A DNA stretch of 64,000 nt from contig CM061243.1 of NCBI GenBank assembly GCA_030848705.1, positions 122,784,674-122,848,673 of the forward strand. Direction: 5' to 3'. Positions 9,708 through 21,097 of this stretch are shown here, one piece after another. Both the position numbers and the translations under genes were made by a program. Each line of letters opens with the position of its first letter. Position 1 is the first letter of the stretch. The notes below the pieces were generated by a model. The model saw only the letters and a list, made by a program, of their open reading frames with translations, was not told where the DNA came from and did no database searches. The stretch comes from Heracleum sosnowskyi (Eukaryota > Streptophyta > Magnoliopsida > Apiales > Apiaceae).

Positions 9708-11096
9708 GTGTCTACCCGATCTAAGATGATACAAAGGGCCCAAGCTAAGATTTCCAAGAAACTCGATGAGTTAGCGGCGAGGCAGAACACCGAGGCTACT
9801 GCTGAGGTCCATACCAAAACAGCTTCTGAGCCTCAAACAGAGCACAACTCTTCCCCTCCGTCCGATGAGCTGGAGATCATCGATACCACCATCCCGGGGC
9901 CGAATCCAGGCTCCCCTTCGGCGGGTATGGGATCCAACACTGCCCAAAAGTGGCAAAGGGGTTCTGAGGGCGAAGCGGTGGTGACTTACCGACCTGATTG
10001 GTCGGTGATGACCACCGACAAGTTTGCTGATGAAGTCCTACTAGCGGCTAAGGAGATAGAGACGGACTTCTGCCGTGCCTTTATACTTCCCAAGGACCGC
10101 TCCGTGTACGATCGGGCTGGAGCATCTTCTGCTTGCTCTAAACTTCTAGGGCACATCACAATGGTAAGTTTTCATATTCCTCCTTTGCCCTTTTTCAGTT
10201 TTGTCCCTTAGACTAATTTCTATGTTTGTTTTCTAGGTTGTCCCTTGGGCGGCAACCGTTGAACAGAAAGTCAAGGACCTGGACCTTCAGCTTCGAGGAT
10301 TGAAGTTGGCCGAAGAGAGGGCCGAGATCGCGGAGTTAAATTAAATATAGGTATAAATTGAATAAAATTTTTAATATAAGAGTTCAAAACATTTTTTTTC
10401 TTCCGCTTCCAGTTTCGAATAGATAATAATCGATAACCCATCACTAAATTAAAAATTATTTTATAAATTTTTCGTTGGCCATGAAATTATTCAAATATAA
10501 TTTTTAGAATTCAGGAGAGTGCATAGAGTAAAGGGTTTAAAATATAACAAATATCAATTTTTAGTTTAATTTTAACTCCAGTATAATTAATTTGTTATTA
10601 AAAAATAATGTTATATTTAATAGGTAAAATTCTTTTTTAGAAGTTCAAAATTCTATCAATAATATATTAAAATTAAATATTTGAATTATTAGAATTAAAA
10701 ATATCAACAAGTAAAAGTAAACAAAATTAGAATAATTATAAAATTTTATAAATTAATGTATTTATAACAATTGAAAAAAAATATGTGCTTTGCACGAGTT
10801 ATAAGCTAGTCTATACTATTATATAATAGACGAAACATTAAAAGTTTGGTCGGTCAGTCGGTACTAAGTGATTTTACTTAATTACCCTTGCTTATCTATA
10901 AAACAATATAATTAAATACTAACATTACCTATTTATAAAAAATTACCTTGCTTATCAATTTTCGCAAAGCCCATGATGCAGGGATGGACTACAAGCTTCT
11001 CCTGGAAGAAGGCATGGAAGATCCCATCGGCCGTCCCGAAAAGCTCGACGTCCCCCCGGTAGTCATCTCTAATCCCGAGTCCGAATTGTCAAACTA
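9708..11096 (+). pseudogene. gag-like ORF, C-terminal part, split by an insertion
   Basis: The frame opens at 9708 (STRSKMIQRAQAKISKK), continues through a low-complexity linker and the YRPDWSVMTTDKFADEVLLAAKE block, and reaches a GTAAGT donor after GHITM at about 10164. The matching acceptor is at about 10237 (VVPWAATVEQKVKDLDLQL), starting a coiled coil. The coil is broken at about 10340 by 0.6 kb of AT-rich DNA and resumes at about 10970 as AHDAGMDYKLLLEEGMEDPIG to a stop at 11096. No protease or polymerase follows in this orientation, so the unit is a gag-only or truncated element. Confidence 0.6.
10341..10965 (+). mobile_element. Two Helitron-like pieces joined tail to head
   Basis: AT-rich insert within the gag frame. 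The first piece ends with GTGCTTTGCAC, a short spacer and CTAG at 10806-10809, like a Helitron 3' end. Directly after it, at 10810, TCTATACTATTATATAATAG followed by GACGAAACATTAAAAG starts a second piece, the same 5' sequence as the Helitron at 53661. The second piece is cut off at about 10965. The TC start of the first piece is not visible. Confidence 0.6.
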
Positions 11097-11267
11097 ATGA
11101 TTACTTGTCATTTTATGTAATTCACTATGTACCGCCTTCGGGCTTAACATTACCCTGGGGCTCAACATTGCGTTCGGGCTTATTATTATTATATGTATTG
11201 CCTGAGCATAAAATTGCATTGTTTTAGCTTTCTTTGGCATTCATCTTTGTTTTGCTTTAGGTCTTAC

Positions 11268-11615
11268 TTATTTGCCTTAACTTTAATTTTTTGTAAGTGG
11301 TGTGAAGCTTTTTTAGCTTGATCACTTGCGTTTTCGTGCGTCTTTAGGCTTTTATTTGCCTTAGCACGATTATTCGTTTGCTTTGCTTCTTCGACCATTT
11401 TGCCTTAGCGTAATAGGAGTATACATTTAGCATAATTGTTATTTCATTGTACATCTTCGGTATGGTGTTGCCCCTTAATATTTTGGAGGGCTGATATGTG
11501 ATTTAAGCCACATGATTTGGTTCTTTGTAGGCCTCTGGCTTAAATTCGATAGCAGGTCTTTGAAATATTAGCAATATGTACTAAATGCTAAAATTTAATG
11601 CACATAATTTTACTT
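11268..11615. repeat. 350-bp direct repeat, copy 1
   Basis: The sequence from TGCCTTAACTTTAATTTTTT to ATAATTTTACTTTGAA recurs almost unchanged at 14328-14672 in the same orientation. Read on the minus strand it continues from the inverted integrase stop at 11833, so it looks like the non-coding 3' part of that gypsy fragment. Confidence 0.85.
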
Positions 11616-11832
11616 TGAATGTCCCCAAAATTTAAATCATGCACACATGTTATTGGTAACCAAGTAAATTCTTATTAACATATCTTCTGACATTCAATTA
11701 CACAACGATTCTCAGAATATGCTATCGAAATAGTCATGACATGGTTACTGATATAAAAGTAATGAATTAAATTGTACTAAAATAAAAGTACTGAATGGAA
11801 TTGCTAAAACAAAATGAGGATTGCCAGCAAGC

Positions 11833-12213
11833 TTACTGGTAAAATCTACGAAGGCGTGAGGCGTGCCAAGTATTTTTAATCAAGGCACTGTCCGGTCCAG
11901 ACAGTTTGTATGTCCCTGGTCGAACCACTTCCACCACCGTGTAGGGGCCTTCCCAATTTGGCATTAATTTACCTTGCTTTGTCGGCATAGAAGTTGCTAG
12001 CTTTCTAAGGACAAAATCTCCCACCTGGAACGATCTCTTCTTTATCCCTGGGTCATAGTACTGGGCAGCTTGAAGCTGGTATCGGACATTGCGTTGATGA
12101 ACGACTTCTCTTTCCTTGACCACTAAGTCCACGTTTGCCCGAAGCCCGAACTCATTGCTTTCCACATTAAATACCCGTTTTCGGTAGGATTCAAGACCCA
12201 TGGGTGCGATCAA
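11833..12213 (-). pseudogene. Ty3/gypsy integrase C-terminal fragment
   Basis: The 126-residue open stretch has the post-catalytic integrase end of plant gypsy polyproteins: GLESYRKRVFN, a basic YQLQAAQYYDPGIKKR run, FQVGDFVLRK, then the SH3-like NWEGPYTVVEVVRPGTYKL and a final HASRLRRFYQ stop. The zinc-binding and DDE catalytic domains are absent, as the reading is cut at about 12200. There it is fused head-on to a plus-strand protease fragment. Confidence 0.85.
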
Positions 12214-13980
12214 ACTTCCAGTTACTCTTGGAGAGGGAATTCTTTATGTCACTCATATTGTGGAATTTATTGTTCTAGATCAGGAATCTGCTCATAATGC
12301 CCTGGTAGGAAGACCTCTACTTAAGGAGATGAAAGTGGTAACCTCCATCTATCATTTGACAATGAAATTCCCTACCCCCAATGGAATTGGATGACTCAAG
12401 GGAATACTACCATAGAACTGTTAAGGGATTTCGCCGTCAGAGTGATGGAGGGCGCGCCCTCCCCAAGGAATATGCCCAAGGAGTGCTCAGTAATTCCAAG
12501 GGAGAAATCCATGCTCATTACATAGTTCATAAACCAGAAGATGAAGATAGCCTGTTAAGGGTGCGCCCTCAAATCTTATTGTTAAAGGCACCTCCACTAG
12601 CTGAGGGGTTCAGGAAGGAATAGTCAAAGATGTGTCAGGGGACGATTTGGAGGAAGTGATATTAGTAAACGTCCAAGGGGGACGACTGGAAGGTCAGAGA
12701 AGACTTTTGGAAAATATGGAGGGCACTCATACCCAAGAGGGTGCGAGGAAGCGTCTGTTGAAGACCCTCGGCTTTTTGATATTGATCCAAGAATCCCTTT
12801 TCCTAATGAGAAGACAGGTCTTGCTGAAGACACAATCTCGATTTTGGTAGATGCAAACGATCCAAGTAAGTTTCTGAAGATCGGGTCACAGTTAGAAGAT
12901 GTGATGAGAAGGACCCTTACTGAATTCTTTATGGCAAATTTGGATGTGTTTGCTTGGAGTCATGCTGATATGGTTAGAATAGACCCAGATGTTATGTGTC
13001 ATCATTTGAACATATATCTAAATAGGAAGGGAATGCGACAGAAGCGTCGTGCTATCAGCGGAGAGAAAGCGGTGGCTTTGAAAAAGGAGGTTGATAGGCT
13101 TTTGGATGTCGGAGTGATCAAAGAATTATTCTACCCTGAATGGTTGGCAAATCCAGTACTGGTTAAGAAACCTAATGGAAAATGGAGGACTTGTGTAGAT
13201 TTCACTAATTTGAACAAGGCTTGCCCAAAAGATAGTTTTCCTCTTCCTAGGATTGATCCATTGGTGGATGCAACAACTGGACATGCCCTTTTGAGCTTCA
13301 TGGATGCTTACTCGGGTTATAATCATATTCTCATGTATGGACCAGACCAAGAACACATTTTTTTTATTACTAACAGAGGACTCTATTGCTATATTGGAAT
13401 GCCCTTTGGTTTGATCAACGCTGGGGCAACATATCAAAGGTTGGTAAACATGATGTTCAAATATCATATAGGGAATACCATGGAGGTCTACGTGGATGAT
13501 ATGATTGTCAAGTACAAAGAAGCAAAAGACCATGTGAGTCACTTGGAAGAAATGTTTCATTTACTGCGGAGGTATATGATGAAGTTGAATCCACAAAAGT
13601 GTGTCTTCGGTGTTGAATCTGGAAAGTTCTTGGGCTTTATTGTGAATCATAGAGGAATTGAGGCTAACCCAGAGCATATCAAAGCACTCTTTGAGATGAA
13701 GTCCCCGACTAATGTGAAGCAGGTGCAGAGTCTTTGTGGTAGGATTGCTGCCTTAAATCGTTTTGTCTCAAAATCCTCAGATCGTTGTAAGGAATTCTTT
13801 AAGGCAATCAAGGGAGTTGGTAATGACTTTGTTTGGACAATGGAGTGTGAAGATGCTTTTCAAAAAATCAAGGAGCAACTAGGTAAACCTCCACTCTTGG
13901 CCAAGCATGTGGATGGTGAGGTGTTGATTTTATATTTAGCCATCTCAGATTATTCTATTAGTGATGTTAGATATTTATAA
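12200..13980 (+). pseudogene. Ty3/gypsy pol fragment: protease end, RT, RNase H start
   Basis: It begins inside the aspartic protease (IVEFIVLDQESAHNALVGRPLL, past the catalytic D-x-G). It passes through frameshifts and a stop between about 12390 and 12840, then reads openly from 12844. That frame has the full Ty3 RT series: AISGEKAVALKKEVDRLL, PVLVKKPNGKWR, CVDFTNLNKACPKDSFPLPRID, MDAYSGYN, GMPFGLINAGATYQR, the catalytic YVDD at about residue 217, and LGFIVNHRGIEANPEH. It enters the RNase H start and stops at 13980 without integrase. The lineage looks like the Tat group (inference). Confidence 0.9.
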
Positions 13981-14141
13981 ACGAAGGCTCGCCAACTGGA
14001 AGATAGCTGTCAACCACGTGCGGCATAATGACAAGGGAATGACGCGTTCCTTGTGAAGGCGCACCCTATTTAATAAAAGATGGAAAAAATTTTGGGAAAA
14101 GTTTTTAAGAAATTCAATATATTGTTTTTAACTTCACACTG

Positions 14142-14325
14142 AATTGGGGGGTAGTTGTTATAGCCAAAATTTGATATCAGGTTTTTAGGTTAGATTTGGG
14201 TCAAGTAGGATTCACTTGGGGATATCCAAGATGTAATTAGGGCTAGGACTAATATAAGGAATGGTTAGGGTTTTGCCCTCATTGGGGTAAGGGTGCGCCC
14301 TTTAGGCCGTCCACCCCTAACTTGT
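14142..14325 (+). mobile_element. Polypurine tract and truncated LTR start
   Basis: A purine run with six G (14145-14150) is followed by an LTR beginning TGTTATAGCCAAAATT at 14156. The LTR is cut at about 14325, where the 350-bp repeat begins. The same LTR family, in reverse, forms the element ending at 21097 (shared start, and shared GGTAAGGG...GCCGTCCACCCC block). Confidence 0.75.
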
Positions 14326-14327
14326 TT

Positions 14328-14672
14328 GCCTTAACTTTAGTTTTTTGTAAGTGGTGTGAAGCTTTTTTAGCTTGATCACATGCGTTTTCGTGCATCTTTA
14401 GGCTTTTATTTGCATTAGCACGATTATTCGTTTGCTTTTCTTCTTCGACCATTTTGCCTTAGCGTAATAGGAGTATACCTTTAGCATAAATGTTATTTCA
14501 TTGTACATCTTCGATATGGTGTTGCCCCTTAATATTTTGAAGGGCTGATATGTGATTTAAGCCACATGATTTGGTTCGTTGTAGGCCTCTAGCTTAAATT
14601 CGATAGCAGGTCTTTGAAATATTAGCAATATGTACTAAATGCTAAAATTTAATGCACATAATTTTACTTTGA
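14328..14672. repeat. 350-bp direct repeat, copy 2
   Basis: Same orientation and about 97% identical by eye to 11268-11615. Copies 1 and 2 bracket the fused integrase/PR-RT segment. Confidence 0.85.
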
Positions 14673-14676
14673 AATT

Positions 14677-14960
14677 TAAAAACTGCTTTTCTAAAAAATG
14701 CTTTTGGCTGAAAAACTGCTTTTAGAGAAAGCAGGTCCCCATGCTTTTGAAAAAAGCTGATTTTCAGCTTTTGTGGGAAGCAGCTACTGTTTTCAATATC
14801 AAAACTCACCAAAAACAATAATTTTTTATATTGTACACCAAAACATGCACATATCAAAAATATTACCAAACAGTTATCTGATTTTCACAACAACACTTAT
14901 TTTAACAACATTTTTTTCAACAACACAGTAATTTTTAACAGCAATCCCAAACAGAGCCTA
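14677..14960. mobile_element. Possible MITE remnant
   Basis: Repeated AAACTGCTTTT / GCTTTTGGCTG phrases sit opposite AAAGCAGG and GGGAAGCAGCTACTG, and the right side ends CCAAACAGAGCCTAAATG, a style common in plant hAT- or Mutator-type MITEs. No target duplication was found. Confidence 0.3.
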
Positions 14961-15819
14961 AATGGGTTAAGTATCAAATTGGTCACTACTCAAGTGGAGG
15001 CCGTATATTACTTTATTTACCGATTTTAACAGGGCCTCATTTGAATCAATTAAGTCACAATACATATCAAATAAATACCTCTTAATATGTGATTGAGAAT
15101 TAATATAATCTTTTGTCGAGTTTTATATAATTTTCTTGAATGTCATCATAACCAAATGAAAAGTCATGAACTATAGTATTTCAAATAATATATTTAGAAT
15201 TTTTAAAATTTATTTACTAATTATTTTTAATTTTATAGTTATATTCTTTGATAAAATTTAAATAAAATTTAAAAAATCTAACTATATTATCTAAAATACT
15301 AGAGTTAGTGACTTTATATTTAATTATGGTGGTATCGGAGACAAATGTATATAACTCAATAAAAAAATTATTTTACTTCCGTTAAGAGCAATGAATAAAG
15401 TGAATAAGATGACACTAAATTATCACAAAGATCAAAGCTTTGAGGATGAGAATAGTAGCAACTCAAAGCTCATCCATCAAGTAAAGGTAGAATATTGATC
15501 ATCTTGGTCTTGATTAATAGTTATGCTTGATCCCTGATATTTTATCTCTCTTCTATGGTATACTATTTTATTTTTAACATGTTATCTGCCAATTAACGGA
15601 AGTTAGTTGTCTGAGGATATAATTGTCTCTGTCACAAAGTTCTGCTGCAATTTCAGCCTGCCCCTCCTCTCTTTCCCATTATACTTATTCTGCTCTTTTC
15701 TTTCATCTTCAAACCAACGCATGCATGTTAACAAGTAAACTAAGAGTTCTGTAGATTAGTTAGAGTGTATATAATTTTTATTTCCTGATTATTTGTGTCT
15801 GATCACTTAAAAATTTTAG
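14961..15819. other. Upstream region of the importin-alpha-like gene
   Basis: AT-rich with no coding pattern. It presumably holds the promoter and an intron-containing 5' UTR, because a TTTTAG acceptor lies at 15819 just before the first coding exon. Confidence 0.4.
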
Positions 15820-18014
15820 GGTTTTCTCTTTGGAATTGTACCTGTGTCTTCGCCTGATGATATGTTTCTGCAATTTGTAAATCGCAAAAAAGATCTTTTG
15901 CCAAGGCCACCTGGACCCCGGTTTGGCCAGTTTAATACTTTTGTCAAGGAGAGGCTTTCATTCAACATCCAAAGAAAGGTATATATATATATTTGTTTGT
16001 GGTTTTGTTATTCACTCAATTGTATCAATTATCTATTCTTTATTAATTTTTTTGTTGACAATGAATTCCAGATTCCAATTCTTGATGCTTATGTTAGAGA
16101 TTTGATGAAGTTCAGCGAGTCTCTGAAGTTCAACGTACGACAGCTGTCAAATGTGATGGACGAGATTGAAGAAATTGTTCGTCTTGGTAAACTAATTTGT
16201 TATTACTGTCCTGCTAATCAATTTCATTGACATACTGTGTACTGAGCTTATTTCGACAAACAGATCCAAGAGTTGCTGAAGTTGTCCTTGAACCTGTTGT
16301 TCTTGAGCGCATTGTTAAGATCCTTCGTGAGATTGACGATAAACACATCAAGGTTTGCTGTCTAGATGCATTGTGTACATTCTGAATGTTATGAGGAATT
16401 ATTTTGTTAAGGACATTGAACATATTTTGCACTTACAGGTTACAGCTGCTTACATCTTGTCCGCTTCAAGGCTTGATAAATGCAATGCCGTAATTATAAA
16501 CAAGGCAATTCAATACCTTGTGGATCTTATGCATGATGACTATACTGTTCTCCGGGTAATCTTCACTTAATTAGTTAGTTTCCTCATTTTGTTCACTTTG
16601 AATGCACCCGTAACTAGCTAGAGATGGTTTCTTATGTGTAGGCTATGTATACATTGATAAGTTTAGCACGTGCTTACCCTGGTCATGCAAGTGTCATTGT
16701 TGAAAAAAATGCTCTAAATGTTGCGCTTGATGTTTTTACAAATTACGGTGAGGGCTATGAGACATTGAATTGCGTGGGAAATTTTATGGTAATGGTTTGC
16801 CAAGTCAAGCTTTCTCCTGATGAGGTAGGTTATTAGCTCTTCCACTTTCTTAGATCCTTTTTTCCCCATAGAGAGTCATTTGTAACTAACACCGTGCATC
16901 TAAAAAAATCAATTGTTTGCAGGAACGGGTGGCTCTTACCATTTTGGACAAGATAATTCAAGTTGAACACCGTTATCATTACCATATAGTGAGGGCATGC
17001 GACGCACTTCAGTATCTTAGTTTTAAAAAGCACGTTGAACTTGAAGAACATGCATTTAAAAGGCAAATAGCATTAATCTTGTAAGTGGATTTGGGCTAGT
17101 TTCTTTTGCTGCAATTTCGTGCTTGTAATTTTTAATTACTGACAATAATGTCTACGTGTGTTTCAGTCACAATAATGATGAGGTTGCCAGTTCTGCACTT
17201 GGAGTAGTTGGCAATATTGCGAGATGGGGAAGGGATGACCAACTTCAGGTATGATGAATCGACGGAAATATATTATTATCCAAACCCAGATTTTCATAGT
17301 TAAATATATCTTGGCTTTCATTTATAACTGTAAGAACCAATTGGTTGGTGCATAATTATAATTGTGCACAAGTCCTTTTACATCCTTCTATCTTACTCAT
17401 AAAACAATTATTGTCATAGGCCCTCATAATCAACAGCCAACTTTGTTTAACTGTCAAAGGGTGTAGTCAATCCATACATGTATATGGAGTTTTGAAGAAT
17501 GGTTATGTCCCTTTAGTTTATATAACTTAGCTTGAAAGATTGTGTAGATTCTTATTTACAGCACTGTTTGTCATGATACATGTTTGTTCATGGAGTGCCC
17601 TTCCTCGTGTTTAACTAACTATTCATTCTTTCAGATTTTGGCTAAAGACAGTAAGTTTCTTCAATATCTCGGGAAGACCATGACATGTCAACCAAAGGAG
17701 TTTCTTTATAAAGAAGTCTGTCAAATAATTTCAGAGATAGCTGCTGCTCAAGACGGAGCATTCATACAAGTTGGTTTCTATTTTAACGCATTTTTGCATT
17801 AAGTTATAAGTCATCCTTTCTGCATAATTTCTAATGTTATATGTAAATTTATTGTGTTTAATTAGTTGCACCTATCTAATCTTGTAACCAATATTTACAG
17901 GCTCTGGAGGAAGCAGGCTTGATAGATAATCTCTGCAGCCTCCTTGAAGTGGCCAAGTTTGATGTGAAGATGGAGGCAGCATGTGCACTTTTTAATTGTA
18001 TCAAGGCATTTTAA
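15820..18014 (+). CDS. Divergent importin-alpha-like ARM repeat protein
   Basis: Nine exons, all with GT-AG borders and matching phases: 15820-15978, 16072-16186, 16264-16352, 16439-16555, 16642-16824, 16923-17080, 17167-17248, 17635-17769, 17901-18014. The sister copy at 5.3 kb starts ATGTCATCGCC; here that codon is GTG (15844), so translation may start at the ATG at 15862, giving about 369 aa against about 530 in importin alpha. Importin alpha carries NLS cargo to the nuclear pore. Seven repeats align in order with ARM2-ARM8 of the family (AAYILSAS, AMYTLISL, VGNFMVMV, ACDALQYLS, ALGVVGNIARW, VCQIISEIAA, ACALFNCI). The tryptophan of each W...N NLS-binding pair is replaced, and several asparagines too. 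ARM9-10 and a real importin-beta-binding region are absent. Classical NLS binding is unlikely; function unknown. Confidence 0.65.
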
Positions 18015-18440
18015 TAAATTGAACAGATTATTAAATTACAGCTTTCTGGGATCTCTGTGTACGTAAAAATTGACCTGCATATTAAATTATTTAAGCCATA
18101 TATAAATTACCAGCATTTGACTATATACTCTTCTGTTATATCTGTCAAGGTTATCGAAAAATATTTGAAAAACACTAGAGTAAATTAAGAGGTCATTTCT
18201 AAAGGGTTGAATCATGAATGAGTCAATTTGAACCAGAGCATTTCTACTGTATATTGAAAAATTAATATTTCGAAATTTAAATTATATTACTTATAATTGT
18301 AATTTTCTCTACATTTTTATAATAAACTTAAATATTTTTATTAAATTTTCTTTCCAGAGAAGGTGTCTAGCATTTTCCTACTTGTTTGGCCCGGCTTAGC
18401 GCGCCTGGGCTTTGTAAATTTTTAAAAAAAAATGCAGAAT
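18015..18440. other. 3' flank of importin-like gene
   Basis: Probable 3' UTR, then AT-rich sequence. I see nothing else. Confidence 0.4.
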
Positions 18441-18478
18441 TTGAAGTTTGTCGTTTAATTTGTTATGACTTGAAATTG

Positions 18479-18875
18479 TTTGGCGTGGAAGCAAAAAAAT
18501 TCTTCTGTGAACAGGTGCATAGATGACAGCAAATGTAATCTTGATCAATGGTGCAAATCTCGAGATAAATCAAACGTCTCAATGGGTTCATATGTCCAGG
18601 GGATGGTCTTGAGAAGTGGAGGAAACCAACTGCAGAATCAATCAAGATTAATACTGACGTTGCCATGTTTGCTGAAACAGGATGTTATAGTCTTGCTTTT
18701 GTGGCCAGGGATTTTAATGGAGAGTTGGTCTGGGCTCGTGCATGCTGCGGAGCTGGGTTGACACAACCAGAGGTGGCGGAGGCTATTGGATTGAAGGAGG
18801 CTTTAAGTTGGAGTAAACAGCAGCTGGGGCAACAACATATTATATCGTTGAGACAGATTCCTTAGTAAACAGCAG
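18479..18875 (+). pseudogene. LINE-type RNase H fragment
   Basis: In shifting frames it reads WKQKNSSVN, then EKWRKPTAESIKINTDVAMF, then FVARDFNGELVWARACC and AEAIGLKEALSW, finishing with VETDSLV. This is the plant RVT_3 RNase H domain (PF13456), including the K-P-G-x-x-K-x-N-x-D entry, the central E and the ETDS motif. At least two frameshifts (about 18602 and 18845) break it. No RT is present nearby on this strand. Confidence 0.75.
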
Positions 18876-19404
18876 TTGGACTTTTTTTTTTTTTTGCCAA
18901 GTAGTTGGACTTTTTTATTTTGTATTTAAATAAATTTGTTCCGATAAAACCTGACACTTGGAACCTCTGTCTTCAAATGTTGAATTTATTTTTCATGATT
19001 TTCTATAAACATAGAAAAACCTTAAAATTTTCATAATTTTCATAATGGGTACGCCTTTCATGAGGATTATTTTGCAGTGGAATCGGCAGAAGGACCTCTA
19101 GTAGTCTAGTAATTCCAGCTCATGAAGTGGTTTTGGAAGACTTTATTCTGGGTAAAGGGTTCTCGGCCTAAATCTCTTCTCCAGACGCTATCTAGTATTT
19201 CCTTCCTAGTCATTCGATCCTAGCTTTAGTTGCCTTTTGTGTTTAGTTTGTTCTAATTGTCTTTTGTTTATCAGTCTTGGAGCTTGTAGCTTTAGCTGTT
19301 GGTAGATGTTCTGTCATTTGTAGAGCTCCAAGCATGTTCTCTACTGTTTCTCCTTCTTCAATGCATAGCTTTTTTTAAAAAAAAACTTGAATATAAGATT
19401 ATAA

Positions 19405-19440
19405 CTAGCTTTATAGCCCGTGCGAGTCACGGACATGCTC
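19405..19440 (-). mobile_element. Helitron-like 3' end (minus)
   Basis: On the minus strand, CCGTGACTCGCACGG can fold as a short hairpin. It is followed by GCTATAAAG, CTAG at 19408-19405 and T. The body would extend to the right, but its other end was not found. Confidence 0.45.
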
Positions 19441-20100
19441 TAGATGTATTTTAGTTACTTGAGATTTGAATGCAGGCATGGGAAATGTGATAGCCATTGT
19501 GTAGTTATCGTGAGCCTTCTCTGTTGCATATTGTCGTTTCAAGCAATGGTTGAAGACCTAAAGAACCTTGGTTGCTCATTTATTTAGATTCTCGCCTCTC
19601 CAGCAAAGCAAAATTTTGTCATGAGTGTATCTTTTGTCCCTGAGGCTATCATGGACCTTGAATTACAAGCTCCTATATTGCAACAGAGCAAACTAAAGAT
19701 CCCAGAAACAGTTGATTGTATAATGTATGATGGGATTTATATATTGGTGAGTGGTGACTATAAAACTATATGAAACTGGCTGGTTGCTGAAACACAATTT
19801 ATTACTTGCATTATTCCAACAGCACTACAAATCAGAAAATTCTTACATTTATCACAATCAATGAATTCATGCACCAATATGTACCTTGGTCAGCACCGAA
19901 TTCATAACATCTTACAAGCATAACGTTTCTTTCTCTATAGAAAAAACTGAAGAGTCCTTGCAAGGGAGGTTGACTACCTGCAAGTTGCCCCGTTAAATCT
20001 TTCTTTGCTCCAATGTCGCCACTATTCTTGATCTGCAATGTATAAATTAACAGTCTACACTCATTTTAACCGGATGTAGACCTAATATTATCAAATATCA
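19441..20100. other. Unassigned spacer
   Basis: No supported gene. A stretch near 19620-19740 reads openly in one frame after a possible acceptor (about 19591), but matches no family I recognise. Confidence 0.3.
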
Positions 20101-20107
20101 GCTCTGG

Positions 20108-21097
20108 ATGGTTGGTTGACACAAACAACAGAAAACCAATCGAAAAATTATACACTTTCGACCCCTTACAATGTGCCTACGTACCCCTATTTATAGGGGA
20201 TCAAGCCAACGTAGTTCTTGGAGAGGAAGTAACCTCCATGGATTTGGTCTCGGATTTCCGAAGCCCACGAGGAGTCTTTCACCGCCTTCCAGAAATAGAC
20301 TTCGACTCGCTTTAGGAATGTCTGACGATGAGGCCTAGTCACAAAGGCCCAAGGCTCGTCCATGACGTCAGGACACTTCACGAATAAGGAAACTTCCCCC
20401 GTCGAGGACTAGTCCTATCCGTTACCAGCTATTTCCTTATTTCATAGACGCGTGTATAGCCATGACTTACCCCAAATACGAGACGCATCCTTGTCCCCGA
20501 ATGAGAAGCACCCACCAGATTGCAGGACAAGTGATCCCAAGCGTTTGGGTGCAAAGTACAGAATTACTCCAAAGTTCCTCAATGAGGACGCGCCCATTAA
20601 GTACAAGAACAGAGTTCTCAAAGTACACACCAAGGTTAACCCAACATCCCCAATGAGGACGCGCCCATTGAATACAAGAGGAGGTCTTCAATCATCAGGC
20701 AAACTCCTGGAGGTCTTCAACCACGGACATCCCTCCCTTAAAGCACATCCTAAGGGAGAAGTCTTCAATATCTTCTAAGTATCAAGCCAATGGATCCATC
20801 CTTCACAACCAAATTGTCACTTCATACTAAAAGAGCGCGCCTTCAAGGGGTGGACGGCTTAAAAGGGCGTGCCCTTACCCCTATGAGGCAAGCCCTAAGT
20901 CTTCATTGCATCAATTCCATGTCAACGTAACTATTATTCTGTCAAGTTCTCAGTTCACACCAAGAGGACGCGTCCTCAAGGGTTGGATGGACTGAGGGCG
21001 TGCCTTCACTCCTAGCTCTGAACCTCCTTTGTACTAATTAAATCCCTAATTCCCCGAATCTAACCTAAAAACCCGATGCCGAATTTTGGCTATAACA
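20108..21097 (-). mobile_element. LTR of gypsy family (minus), right end defined
   Basis: The minus strand starts TGTTATAGCCAAAATTCGGC at 21097, the same LTR start as at 14156. It shares the GGTAAGGG...GCCGTCCACCCC block and then carries several related GGACGCGCCC units. A TATA box (CTATAAATA, around 20190-20200, minus) precedes the presumed transcription start. The left end lies at about 20100-20110 but has no clear TG...CA partner or 5-bp duplication, so it may be truncated. It abuts the PAT1 fragment on its right. Confidence 0.65.

Noticed and set aside
20442..20778. Open frames on both strands within the LTR at 20-21 kb
   Set aside because: They fall across repeated GGACGCGCCC units of the LTR and have no gag or pol features.
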